Assembly: GCA_027186245.1 (NCBI GenBank)
Contig: CP114492.1
Span: 5,034,501 to 5,098,500, forward strand
DNA length: 64,000 nucleotides
Direction: 5' to 3'
DNA from: Coriaria nepalensis
Taxonomy: Eukaryota > Streptophyta > Magnoliopsida > Cucurbitales > Coriariaceae
This document shows, piece after piece, positions 47,510-59,339 of the stretch (positions are counted from its first letter, which is position 1; the number at the start of each line of letters is the position of its first letter). The translations under genes were made by a program, and so were the position numbers. The notes below the pieces were generated by a model. It saw only the letters and a program-made list of their open reading frames with translations, was not told the origin of the DNA and ran no database searches.

Positions 47510-48068
47510 ATGGAAAAAACTATATCAGGAGATAAATCTACAATTTCTGCACAAACTTATCAAATTGATTTTAACCTGACGTTCTACTTACATCCCTCTA
47601 AATTTGATAAAAATCAAATTTATTGTGATAGTGATTAGGCTGCATGTCCTCTAACAAGGCGTTCAACTATAGGATTTCGTGTCAAATTAGGAGATTTCTT
47701 GCTCTCTTGGAAATCGAAAAAACAGCCTGTGATGATCTTTAGCTAAAGTAGAGTATAGATCCATGGTGGCTATGACTTGTGAAATTCTGTGAATCTACAA
47801 TTGTTTCGAGACCTTGGTTCTCCTATATCAGTTTCAATGATTCTTTATTGTGATAGTAAATCTGCTTTCCATATCGCATCAAATCTATTGTTTCATACAT
47901 TGAGATAGATTGCCATGTGGTTTGACACGTGTACAATCAGGCATTATTCAATTATCTCATATCACTACTATAGATCAACCTGTTGATTTGCTTACTAAAG
48001 CATTATCTTCCACTCGACATTCTCACTTGTTGAGGATGCTTGGCGTTCTTAATATCTTCAAACCCCCA
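47510..48068 (+). pseudogene. copia A internal region: gag N-terminus fused to RNase H
   Basis: ATG 47510 opens a gag-like start (TISGDKSTISAQTYQIDFNL, then FYLHPSKFDKNQI) and after 39 codons runs, in the same frame, into YCDSD, followed by TAG and AACPLTRRSTIGFRVKLGDF, the RNase H block (Trp of CDSDWA replaced by stop). Further RNase H motifs follow (ILYCDSKSAFHIASN at about 47850-47890) and a decayed LTKALPSS-type end. Protease, integrase and reverse transcriptase are missing. Confidence 0.85.
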
Positions 48069-48559
48069 GATTGAGGGGGTATAGAGTATGTACGTTCTCT
48101 TCCAGCTTAGCTTCATCATGATAGATTGCCAGCTCAGCTTCAAATCATGATTACATCATTTTAGCTTATGCACTTTTATTCTTTCTCTCGACTGAATTTG
48201 TTAGCATCTGTTTTAACTATGCATGGTTATATTCACATGGATTGGTTATTTGTATTTTCGTTTTACATGTAATTTATTCTTAAGAGGTATGCAAATATTA
48301 GTAAAATATTAGGGATATTTATTATAATTCTTGCTCACTCGTCTGCTTAATATTTACAAGGTAAATATATAGTGAAATACTATATTACCGTTGCATGATA
48401 TATGGGTAGTAATTACAAGGTCAAATGTATTAATCATATGAATCCATTGGCATTAATTATGTTTCCATGTTGAAGTAGAGGCAGATTAGTCAAGGTGCTA
48501 AGATGGCTATTACGACGGTTTGTCCTTTACATACCCCTCAATCTCTGTGGGCTGGGGAC

Positions 48560-51500
48560 ATGGTGAGTTTATCTCAGAGAATGGAGAATCGAGAAACTGC
48601 TAGAGGCTTCATGAGGATATTGGCATATTGATTTTTTCCAGAAATAAGTTGGACACAAATTTCATGGCGAGCAACCTTTTCACGAACAAAAGGAAAATCA
48701 ATTGCGACATGCTTTATTTTGGAGTGATCGACCTGGTTGACTATGAGTTATGTGGCACAAATATTATCGCACCAAAGAGTAGGAGGGGATCATGATGGGA
48801 TGAAAAGTTTAGAGAGAAGACTTTGTTACCATAAGATTTTGGCCGTGGAATTTGCAAGTGCTCTATATTTGGCTTCACTTCTAGAGCAGGCGATAGTCTG
48901 CTGTTTACGAAAGCTCCATGAAATGATGTTGGCCTAAATGTTACTAGATAGCCAGTAGTGGATTGACGATCATCGGGACAGCCGACCCAATCTACATCGG
49001 TTAATATATTAAGTTCAAACGAGGGATTGAGGCATATATGAAGACCAAGATGGCAAGTTCCACATAGGAAACAAAAAGTCCATTTAACTGCGGCCTAATG
49101 GTTGACGGTGTGCTGATGCACGAAATGGCATACTTTGTTGATGGTGAAGGAGAGGTCAGGCCGGGTGAGAAGAACATATTGTAGGGTGCCAAGTGTGTTA
49201 CGATAGAGAGTGAGATCATCAAAAGCATCACTATCAAAGAGGGAGAGACTATTGGCATTTGACATCAAGATATAGGTTTGGTAGTGCGGGAGAGGAGATC
49301 CGTAATATATCGAGATTGGTTGATGTAGAGCCTTGTAGAATCATGGTGGGCCTCTATGCCAAGAAAGAAATGTAAGATGTCATACCTTCAATTGCAAATC
49401 CGGCTCTTAACTGAAGTAGGAGGGCCTTTATAGCGGTGGAGGAATCATCAACATAAATAAGAAGGAGGTTGGTGAGTGTACTTGAAAAAATAAATAAAGA
49501 GACAATAGATTTTGACTAACAGAAACCAAAAGAAAATAATGCAACTTTGGAAAACCAAGCTATCGAGAATTGTTTTAGCCTGTAGAGGGACTTTTTGAGA
49601 CGACAAATATAACTTGAAAATTGTGGATGAGTGAATCTTTTAGGTTGAGTAATGTAAAAAGGTTCTTAGAGATCCTCATGAAGAAAAGTGTTTTGGACGT
49701 CGAATGACTAACAAGTGGCCATAAGCGAGAAATGGTAATATCGAGAGTTGTCTAGATCGTTTGAGGTTTGACTACCATACAAAAGATTTCATCGAGTCGA
49801 TGTCGGGATGTTGGTGGTAGCTTTTCATAATGAGGCGAGCCTTATAGCTATCAATGGTGTCTTCTACCTTGCATTTTATTTGATAAACCCATTAGTATCC
49901 CACTTTGTTTATGGAAGGTAGTAGAGGAATAAGGTCCCACATATGGTTTTGTAGAAGTGTGTTAAATTCGGTATTCACGGTGGCCTGCCATTGAGGTTGC
50001 TTAGTAGTAGAGGAAAAACATGTAGGTTCAAGTTCTGCCTGAGAGGGAGAGGCTAAGAAGACTTCACCAGAGATGGTCCCATCGACAAAATGATGCAATT
50101 TAGTGATGTTATTTTTTGAGCGAGTGGCCATAGCATGTTGATTAGCGGTGGTGGAAACGGCTGTTAGTGGCGGCTAAATGGTGGTGGGAGGAGTTTAAGA
50201 GCCAAATGTGTTAGTGCAACATCGGTTGCATGACAAGGAGCTTGCATGGGAGATGTGAGCTACATGTGTGGAGAAGGAGATGAAGTTTGCATAGGCTAAG
50301 GCAAGTGGCCAACTTAAAGATAAGTCGCATTATTTGCATGCGAATGAGCCCATGAAGATGAATTATTGTCCCTTAAAGATGCACTTGAATGAGTGGGCTT
50401 AGAGGATGAAATAAGGTTTGTTTCGTGAGTTGAATTTTGTGGGACTAAAGGAGGCAATGAAGTAGTAGGCTGAGAAGGGAAGACATCAGGCTGGTCAGAA
50501 GGCATGTTATAGGCCAAAAACGCATGTTGGCCAACATTAGGAATATGGACCTACAAAGAAAATGGAGAACAATAAGGATCCTGATTGATAGTATGATGGG
50601 TCAGGTTACTTACCTCCTTGGATGGAAAATATGACTGGTCAAAGAAGACATTTCATGATATGTAGGGATGGTTGGTAGTTTAACGAAGACATAGGTATCC
50701 CTTGTGAGATCTTTATAACCTAAAAAAAGATAAAGTTTGGAATGACAGTTAATTTTATGTTTATTGTAAGGCTGCAAGTGGGGCCAACAAGCACATCCAA
50801 AAATTTAAAGAGTCCGATAGTGGGGTTTTCTTTTTAAAAGCATTTCATATGGAATAAATTCATTAAGTAAATGGGTAGAGGCACATGATTTATAAGATAA
50901 ACGACAGTTTGAAATGCATGAGCCCAATATAATTTAGGGAGGTCCGCATGTGCCAAAAGAGTTAAGCTCGTCTCAATACGACGATGTTTATGTGACTTGT
51001 ATTACTTATGAGACTTGTGTGGGCAATCAAGATGAAGGGAAATATCAATATTTTAAAAATATTTATTAAGTGAGCGAAATTCGCCACCCTATTTGTTTGG
51101 ATTATTTTAATTTTCTAACTAAAAAATCATTTAACATAACTCTTAAAAGGGTAAAAACTAGTTCCCATATCAAATTTTTGAGTAATCGGAAAAATCCAAG
51201 TATATTTACTAAAATAGTTCATAAAAGATACATAATAGCAATAATATGCAGAAGAAAAATAGGGCTTGAACCCCACACATTAATAAATTAAATTCTAAAG
51301 GAAAATCATATTTACTATTTAATAATAAAATGAAAAATTACGACTCTTGGCAGATTGACAAGAATCACAAATCTTAAACTGTCGTAAAAAATATTCAAAA
51401 GCTAAATCACTTGAAGATAAAACTGAATTAACTATTTTAACAAAAGGATAACCATGGTGTGAGTGCCAAATACCTAAAGTGGCAAGTTCTCCAATTAAAG

Positions 51501-51560
51501 CAAGCTTAGGTGAAGGTGAGCCGGTTGAAAGGCAATAAAGGCCATCTTTACTCGATCCTC
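48560..51560 (-). pseudogene. copia B pol: GAG-pre-integrase to RNase H
   Basis: Minus strand from 51545: KDGLYCLSTGSPSPKLALIG and IWHSHHGYP, CDSCQSAKS (GAG-pre-integrase zinc region); integrase with FGCACWPHLQPYNKHK and FLGYKDLTRDTYV (about 50810-50680); a Ser/Pro/His-rich linker (50520-50150); reverse-transcriptase start MQDEF-like, reading WQATVNTEFNTLLQNHMWDL (49980-49910); then decayed RT with TSFLFMLMIPP-type catalytic remains (49470-49440); RNase H, YRNTLGTLQYVLLTRPDLSF (49190-49140), DRQSTTG, and NILMKPLAVSRF (48620-48590). Many stops and shifts. The YVDD motif is lost. Confidence 0.85.
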
Positions 51561-51589
51561 AGTGAAAAATTATCTCCGTAAAAATGCAA

Positions 51590-51838
51590 AAAAGGTCAAA
51601 ACCGGATTAGGCCTAATTTCATCAAAACGATCCGTTTGATAATGGAAAAAATCGGATTTCAAAATAGAGATGTCAAATGAGTTTCCATTTTAAGAACATA
51701 TTTTTCCCTCACTTTGCCAAACGGGTTTTACATCTCAAAGATTCTTTTTTTTTTTTTGTCTCCTACCCTATTTTTCGTATCGATTACAATAATCAAGTTT
51801 TGAAATGCAAAAAACAAATCATATTGCCAAACATTGAC
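51590..51838 (+). mobile_element. right end of a PIF/Harbinger element (element 0)
   Basis: Homologous to the right ends at 53010-53243, 55385-55583 and, weakly, 58950-59135: CGGATTTCAAAATAGAGATG, GGGTTTTACATCTCAAA, TGAAATGCAAAAAACAAATC and the terminal ATTGCCAAACATTGAC. Its own left end was not found upstream, so it may be a remnant of a deleted element. The next element begins after TTC (51839-51841), in the place where TTA occurs at the other junctions. Confidence 0.65.
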
Positions 51839-51841
51839 TTC

Positions 51842-53243
51842 AGCTCTACTTGGCAATGGTTTTTAGCTTGGATTTTTTATTCTTAAAATACAAAAAAATG
51901 ATTGCTTGGCTTTAATAATTTTATGTTAGAATTCCCGAAAACTAGTTTTTCAAGACTCCAAAAAAAAAGGTAGCACAAATTCAAAATTTCAAAATTTCAA
52001 AACCATTATTTATGGTTTCCTTAATTTCTCGAAGTCGTTTTTTGATCCTTTTGCACTGTTCATGTCAAAACATTTCTGATATATATTTTTGTATTATTTC
52101 TTTTATTTCAGAGGCATCTTCCATCATTTCACCAGTGGCCAGATGTGCCTCACTAGTGACATATATTACAATCTTTATCACATTACTCTATCTAACTCTC
52201 TTTACAAATATCACATTACTCTCTCTAACTCTGTCTACAAATATCACATTACTCGACATTATCTTCATCATTCCATTGTCTGCAAGTCCAAATAGCTTCA
52301 TGGAAGGAGAGTCACAGTTTATAGTTGGGAGCGCGCATTCCAAAACCCGTGTTGTATGCTACTGTAGGTTCAATGCACAGATCAACACTTCCCTAACCGA
52401 TGAAAATCCTGGGCGGGGATTCTATGGTTGCCCGTCATATGGGGTAAATCATGCTCTTTATTAAATTGCCGTCAATTCCCTTTTCTCATTCAAAATTAAT
52501 GAATATATGATATACCTTCAATGCAATGATCCTGGGATTTTTGGCTAATGCTAAGCGCGAAAGCAACTGCGACTTCTTCAGTTGGCATGATGAGCCCGTG
52601 TCGAGAAGCTTCAAAGAATTGTGTAAGAGGCTGGCCAGATGTGAGCGTATGATGCATCAAATTGTAGCTGTCAAAGATAGAGAAATTGCAAAGTTAAAGG
52701 GTAGTATGAAAGCCAAATCAGTTGGTATTTCACTATTATCATTCACCGTTGACGTGCTGGTATTCCACCTTATCGGATGTTGCAGTAACCCAAGTGCGAA
52801 ACAATTGTATGTTTTAGGAGGTTAGAATATGCATGTTTGTTACATTTATATGTTACATTTGTATGTCACCTTTAATTCTTTAACTATACTAATTTAGAAC
52901 CACCTGTATCTTATTAGATAAAATAAATAGATTATAATTACCTGTTAATTCTAATATACTTAGTTTAGTTTTTAGAGGGTATAAAGAGTGACCTAGATAA
53001 AGTCAAATTCTGATTATGCCTAATTTCGTCAAAACAATCCATTTGATAAAGGAAAAAAAAAACAAATTTTAAAATAGAGATGTTAAATGAGTTTTACATT
53101 TTAAGAATTGATTTTTCTCACTTTGCTAAACAGGTTTTACATCTCAAAAATTAGTTTTTTTTGTCTCTTATCCTATTTTTCGTATTGATTACAAGAATCA
53201 ATTTTTGAAATGCAAAAAACAAATCACATTGCCAAGCATAGCC
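51842..53243 (+). mobile_element. PIF/Harbinger element 1, carries a GRF zinc-finger gene
   Basis: 1402 bp from AGCTCTACTTGGCAATGG (left) to CACATTGCCAAGCATAGCC (right). The right end read inwards is GGCTATGCTTGGCAATG, so the terminal inverted repeats agree at about 15 of 17 positions. The right flank is TTA (53244-53246), which is also the left flank of element 2. It contains no transposase, only the GRF gene at 52300-52825. It would need a transposase in trans. Confidence 0.7.
52300..52825 (+). CDS. small GRF-type zinc finger protein (two exons)
   Basis: Exons 52300-52443 and 52556-52825 (intron GTAAAT...TGCTAAG, phase 0) encode 137 residues. The GRF zinc finger is complete: VVCYCRFNAQINTSLTDENP, PGRGFYGCPSYG at the exon border, then SNCDFFSWHDEP, giving C-x-C ... 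GC ... CxFFxW with the Cys/His ligands in place. A helical, charged segment (KELCKRLARCERMMHQIVAV, KDREIAKLKGSMK) likely forms a coiled coil, and a hydrophobic stretch (VGISLLSFTVDVLVFHLIGC) may be a membrane anchor, the usual layout of short plant GRF proteins. GRF fingers bind single-stranded nucleic acid in other proteins. ATG at 52300 is chosen because it directly precedes the finger; the frame extends upstream to 52012 without a convincing start. No lesions are visible. It lies inside PIF/Harbinger element 1, so it is either cargo or a host gene trapped between two elements. Confidence 0.75.
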
Positions 53244-53246
53244 TTA

Positions 53247-55583
53247 GGCTCTACTTGGCAATGGTTTTTAGAATGGGTTTTTATTCTTAAAATTAAAAAA
53301 AAAAAATGATTTTATTTAAGAGGACAATCTTTCTTGGCTTTAATTTTTTTTACGTTAGAATGCCCAAAAGCTAGTGTTTCAAAACTTCAAAAAAAAAAAA
53401 GGGCAAAAATTCAAAATGTCAGAACCATTATTAGTGGTTTCCTTAATTTCACAAAGTTGTTTTTTGATCCTTTTGCACTGTTATGATTCTTTTGAACATT
53501 TCTGTAGTGCCCCTACTTACTGGCTATACGGCTTACTTTTTCTAGTTCAAAAACGGTTCTTTATCTCTATTAAACTATGCATAGCCAATAGAGAGGAATG
53601 CTAAACCTTACTGTTTATATTTAATCTCTTTCATCAAAAATGCGGAAAAATTTAAACTGTTGTTAAAATTATGATAAAATCTCTCTTGACAATGATAGGA
53701 AAGGAAAACCTCAAAATCTGTGTATGCATTTTTGTACATCTATACAAACACAGTAATATTTACAACATTGTCCATAAAGCCAAAACATAGTCTTGGAAAA
53801 GTTTCAAAATATTTGGAAGCCCATTCAAAACCTCTTTTATACTTTCTTGTCTTCCCAAAGGTCCAGTCTATATGTACTCCGCCCAGTTGATCATCTTCAT
53901 TCACCTGGTCTAGAGTCTCTTACTTTTCCCTTGTTCTACTTACCTACAACACAAGTAAGTATCGTGAGCTGAAAAGCCTAATAAGTAAAGCTTTTCTCTC
54001 ACAAAAGCAAAACATATTCAATTATATTAAAGAAAACTCTATTAAATAGTTTGCAAAATTTTCTAAAACTTTCTATGCAATGTGATGCTCTTTTGACTAT
54101 GGGCTCTAAGGATGCTGCCGCCATCACTACTGTGATCCATGGTCATAAATGACCAAATAACTAGGATCAGTGACCTTATTCAGTCAACCTGATTGGATTA
54201 CCTTTATGATCTATCTAGAATCAGTGACCTCTCTCAGTTAGACCTGATCAGATCAACTATGGTCAGCGACCTCTCTCAGTCAACCTAACCAGGCAGCGCC
54301 TCATTAAAATATTATGCTTATGCTATGCCAGGCATCACTTTATTTCTTTAAAGCATAACATTCATCTTTACTATCTTTGCGTAAAACTAAAAGTGTGTTC
54401 ACCACTTTGGAAAAGGTATATATATCTACTCAATTCATATCACCCAATTCCACATGTTTTATAACGGCAAAGCACCATGCAATCCACTCAAGATTCAGCA
54501 TGCAATTGCATTCATAATAATAAAATAAAATTGCTGAACAATTAGTGAAAAGACTTGTATTGTTGGTGAGACTTCACTTACCTGGTATGTCCTCTACTGC
54601 TAAATGTTCCTTGTAGGCTTGCGGGTCTAGGCTATCTCTTACCTATCCAACACATAGGTTTAACTTAGTACCAACTTAAATCTAAATTCCACTTAAAAAT
54701 TGAGATTGAATCTTAATGGTTTGAAATTCTATTTTTGGCTACAGTGCCCATCGACTCATCGACCGTCGACCTATCGACTCTATCGACCTATTTGAGTATT
54801 TCACTATGAACCGACATCTCTAACACTTAGATCGATATCTCCCATTGCTTAGACCGACTTCTTAAATTACTTAGACCGGCTTCTTAAATTGCTCAGACCG
54901 ACATCTTCAATTGTTCAGACCAACTTCTCCCTTCGTTTAGACTGACCTCTTCAATTGCTCAGATCGACATCTTCCTTTGTTTAGACCGACATCTTCTAAG
55001 CTCTCGGTCTGGACACCTAGGTCTGGACACCTCGGTCCAGCCATTTCAGTCGGGGCTCCAGACCGACCCCTTGGTTTGGGCATGTCGGTCTGACTCGATA
55101 GCCCCTCTATTTTTCCTTCTTGTTCATCATCCAAACTCTCATTTACTTGTTGCTTTCCTTCCACCTTATCTCCTATAATGACTTCTTATACTTTTAGATT
55201 TCTATTCTCATTTTCGTCCAATACATATGAATTGAAACTTGTGAATAGAAGGGCATTAGGATTCTTACTGAAAATGATTCGGTTTGAGTCGGGTAAGACG
55301 CATCCTTACGTTAGTCTTTCTTGCTTCTTAACTATGGAGGATGGGAGGAAAGTCCCTGGGTATTTCTTGAGTTTTTGCAGGGTTTGGTGAAGGAAAAAAA
55401 TCGGATTTCAAAATAGAGATGCCAAACGAGTTTGCATTTTAAGAACCAATTTTTCTCTTACTTTGCTAAACAGGTTTTACGTCTCAAAAATCTTTTTTTT
55501 TTGTCTCCTATTCTATTTTTTGTAATTATTACAAGAATCAATTTCTGAAATGCAAAAAACAAATCACATTGCCAAGCATAGCC
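53247..55583 (+). mobile_element. PIF/Harbinger element 2, no transposase
   Basis: 2337 bp between GGCTCTACTTGGCAATGG (left) and CATTGCCAAGCATAGCC (right). Flanked by TTA at 53244-53246 and TTA at 55584-55586, both shared with the neighbouring elements. The interior (53520-55385) has no transposase motif; it holds CAGTCAACCTGATCA-type repeats at 54160-54290 and a minisatellite at 54749-55030, and parts of it could be an unrelated insertion. Confidence 0.7.
54749..55030. repeat. degenerate minisatellite, GACCGACATCTTCAATTGCTCA-like
   Basis: After a short run of ATCGACC/GTCGACC units (54749-54795) come about ten copies of a roughly 25-base unit with the core AGACCGACNTCTT and a variable AAATTGCTC spacer. 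The GTCGACC core also occurs in the hAT minisatellite at 32920-33135. Confidence 0.7.
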
Positions 55584-55967
55584 TTAGGCTCTACTTGGTG
55601 ACAGTTTTTAGCATGTTTTTTATTCTTAAAATACAAAAAATGATTTTGTTCGAGAAGACAAACTTGCTTGGCTTTCATTTTTTAATGTTAGAATGCCCAA
55701 AAACCAGTGTTTCAAAACCCCACAAAAAGGAGGCAAAAATTCAAAATGTCAACCATTATTAGTGGTTTCTTAATTTCACGAAGTCGTTTTTTATCTTTTG
55801 CACTATTCATGTCTCTCATATATATATATTTTTTATTTCCTCTATGGGCAGAGGCATTTTCTATCAATTAACTCTAGCAACCCTTCCAATTAGAGATGAC
55901 TATTCGTGTTGGTATGGCTCAGCTCAGCTTGGATACAACATGGACTGTGTCGTGCCATGCCTAAAAA

Positions 55968-56278
55968 TTAAGACACAGTACAACATGGATGGTTTACATC
56001 ATTCAGTGAGGGTTATAAGGCAACGGCTGCATGTTATGCCACGATAGAAAAGCACAAGGCTAAGCATTATGCTCAAGAGAGAAAATATATCGCCAAAACT
56101 ATCGGATTCGAGGTAACCCAGCCAACTAGGAATGAGTTCGTAACACTAAATGCTGCGGTTTTAAATGTTGTCCCGGATCTTCCCGTTGCCACTTACAGTC
56201 TTGCAGCACGGTTCATTAAAATGAGCAAATTTTCCAACCATGAATTATTCGTGGTCATTAGTGTCGATCGGGAGTGAG
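55968..56278 (+). pseudogene. unrecognised frame in element 3, possible second Harbinger protein
   Basis: About 100 open codons between stops, without a good ATG, reading GWFTSFSEGYKAT, then KHYAQERKYIAKTIGFEVTQ, then VVPDLPVATYSLAARFIKMS and ending at TGA 56276. Codon usage and length look protein-like. I do not recognise it. Autonomous PIF/Harbinger elements carry a second Myb/SANT-type protein upstream of the transposase, which is the natural guess from position, but no Trp-spaced SANT repeat is visible. Confidence 0.35.
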
Positions 56279-57439
56279 TGGTTAAATACTCTGTCCGTTG
56301 CTGTTGCCGATATATGATATAGTCATTGTCCACTGTCCCACTTATGTTATCGTGACCTATGCTTTACTTTCAACTGTTGAGATTGATTGAGTACTTAAAC
56401 TCATTTAATTTGGAAATTCCAGGAATGTGTGTTGGATATTGATGTAATGATGGATGTTAAGTGTTATGTTTGATATTAATGTTATGATGGTTAGAGAAAA
56501 TATATATTAGACAAATTTGCATTTTGTTGATAATTGGATTATATGTTATATTGGTAGGTGATCTCTAGCATACTGCTACGTACATATATATTGACAAGTT
56601 TTGATGGAATCTGTACATTGCATTTCCATGTGATTTGATTTCGTTCTGGCAATGACGAAGAAAGAAGCAAACAGTCATATGCATCAATTGCATATCTAAT
56701 GCTATTGAACATAGCCACTTGGCTTTTCAAAATTTTCATTGTTATATTTTATATATCTGTGTGTATCTTATCTCTATTATGACTCACGATCTGGGTTATG
56801 GAAAAGGGGTCAAGATTTTGCAGTGAATACTTTCAGAATTTGTTTTCATTGTTTGAACTACTATAATCGTGCTACAATTCAACTCTCCAGTCAATTTTTC
56901 CACCATCCTTTTCTCTGCAAAGTCTGAACAGTTATTAGTAAAAGATGACAATCAAAAGTTTCCCAACTTTGCAGGAGAGGAATGACCTTTTACCAGATAA
57001 GTGCATGATAATGACGGCGAATAAACTCATGTGCCTTGACACTCAAAGATAACCCTAGATTTAAAACCCTTATAGAGTATACAGTGGCATGTTCTTCTTG
57101 GAATCAAACCCCTAGTACATCAAAAGTTTTTATATGTATCTTTCCTGGTAAGGGCAACGTCTCATCCCATCATTTACTACGTCGTAACTCTATCAATTGT
57201 TATTTTCTTCTACCACACACAGATGGTGTTTACCTATTTTCAGATCAAATATGGCCAAACAAGTTTGGGATTCTTCCTCCTCTGATAGCGTGAGGACGAG
57301 GACCTCATATGAGAAGACGATGATGAAATAGTTGATTTGATTTAACTGCAATTTTTGATTGACTATTTCGACCAATATATGGATAAGACTTCAATGAGAA
57401 CTTCATTGCTAAGCGGACAATAGTATGTAACCAAACTTA

Positions 57440-58738
57440 TAGGGAGTCACGTTAAAATATGTTACGAGTTATTTAAAATAAATAAAGACACATTTATTGA
57501 CTATATCAAATTCTGAAGCAAATAGGAAAGTTGAAAGATTCACATTACGTTTGTGCCGACAAAAAGTTAGCAATGTTCCTTCTCGTCATCTCGCACAATG
57601 CCATGCACCGAGTAATCGCAGATCGATTCCAACATTCAACATGTCTAATGTTTCTTCATAAAAACATTGTAGTCTATGTGTGAGTACGGAACTGAATTGA
57701 TACGTCGCGGACCATGTAATAGCCATGTCGAACATTTGTATGGAAACCCTAAGAATTATTCATGGTTAAGGTATGTATCATCGATATTTCACACTAGATG
57801 AGCAGCTTATAATACCACTCTCAATTGTTGCTAACAATCATTTTCATGTTCAACGTACATGACTGTATCGGAGCAATCGATAGGACGCACGTTAGCGTGG
57901 TTGCACCTCTTGATAAGCAAGTGTTGATTTGTGGGAGGAAGGACATCGTCACATGGAGCTTGATGTGTGCGTGTAACCACGATATGACATTCATGTTTGT
58001 CTACAGCGGGTCGGAGGGCACCGCGCACCGCGAACAACTCTAGAGTATTTGAGGACGCAATATCAAGCCCGGAAAATGACTTTCTAATGCCACGAAAGGG
58101 TAATGACTGCTATATATATTGCATTTTTTAAAAAGAAATTTAATTTATTTTTAAAATTTTTTAATTTATTTTTAATTTTTAATTTTGTTTTGTAGCTTTT
58201 TTGTACCATAACACTCTATTTTTCATTGATACGTTGGACATGACTTTCAGAAAATACTACGTCGTTGACTTTGGATACCCCATGATATGCTAGGTTATTG
58301 TCCACCGTATAGGAACGAGTGATATCATTTGCCAGAGTTTAGAGGGTGTGGTAGAAGGCCTATGGGAGTTAGGAACTGTATAACTTCTATCACTCCTCGA
58401 AATGGGGAGTAATAGAGAGAGTATTTGGTGTTCTTAAGAAACGGTTCATGATCCTCGATAGAATGCTGCCTCATACCGCCATTAGACAAACAATAATTAT
58501 ACATGTGTGTTGTGCATTTCATAACTTCATATGTAAGTCCCGACACGGCGATAGGTCATTTGACACATACGGAAGGGAGGCAGAACCAGATTTTGAAACA
58601 TATTTTGTTTGTGTCACACCAGACCACGCTGTCAAGTATGAAATAATGGATTTCTCGAATTGGCATCAACGACTAATGGCGGTAATAAGAGACCAAATAG
58701 CTGTTGATATATGGAATAATTGTAACAATATATGAATA
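57440..58738 (+). pseudogene. PIF/Harbinger DDE transposase, inactivated
   Basis: Domains in order on the plus strand: helical N-terminal region (CYELFKINKDTFIDYIKF, about 57455-57510; AMFLLVISHNAMHRVIADRF, about 57570-57630); the core at 57850-58045, with the first catalytic Asp in DCIGAIDRTHVSVVAP; RVFEDAISSPENDFLMPRKG followed by a GT donor (58096); KYYVVDFGYP at 58250-58281 with the second Asp; PPYRNE, YHLPEFRG; ERVFGVLKKRFMILDRMLPH (58418-58475) with the third acidic residue; and AFHNFICK, EPDFETYFVCV to the end at 58735. This is the DDE_Tnp_4 family. All three catalytic residues survive, but frameshifts and stops separate the parts, so no full protein can be made. Confidence 0.9.
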
Positions 58739-59339
58739 TTTCTTTAAGTTTAATCTGCATGTTTGCATTATTTATTCTTGTTTATGTTATTGATGCGTGG
58801 GTACACATATTTTCGTAATCAAGCCATATTTCTATTTGTGCTTAGGTCTAATATGCATGTCTTTCTTATTTACGCATGGGTGTCACGTTATGGCATTTAT
58901 ATGAGGTTTTAATATATAAATTGTTCTATTACACGTTAAAACATTTGTACTGAAGTGGAAAAACCGTCCATTGCCAAATAGGTTTGATACTGAAAAATCG
59001 GTTATGCCATGCTTGAACTAAACGAGTTTGATTTTCTAAACCGGTTTCTTGTCTCCTAATATTAGTTTTTTTTATCATCATTCCCAAAATTGATTTTTAA
59101 AATGCAAAAGACAAAAACCATTGCCAAATATAACCTTAGGGTTTCAACATCTGTGTGGCGAGAAAGCAAAATAGATTAGAGAGAAAGAGAAAAAGTAAGA
59201 TTTTAGGATTTATATTTAGTTGGGTTGAGTAGTTGGAGAAAGAGAGATTCAGTGGCAGAGGGAAGTTTGAATATTTGGCCAAATTTTAGGAGAGATATTA
59301 AGTGTATTAAGTGCCACGTCAGAAAATAAATACTAATAG

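Larger units (their letters stand above)
55587..59135 (+). mobile_element. PIF/Harbinger element 3, with decayed transposase
   Basis: 3549 bp from GGCTCTACTTGGTGACAG (left) to AACCATTGCCAAATATAACC (right, read inwards GGTTATATTTGGCAATGG). TTA on both sides (55584-55586 and 59136-59138). Its right-terminal region is more diverged from the other three right ends than they are from each other. It contains an unrecognised open frame at 55968-56278 and the DDE transposase at 57440-58738, both on the plus strand. Confidence 0.75.

Noticed and set aside
48288..48292. A 5-bp target duplication for copia B (TATGC / CGTGC)
   Set aside because: Compared with the intact A LTR, the two halves overlap by about one base only, so the similarity is not a proper duplication.
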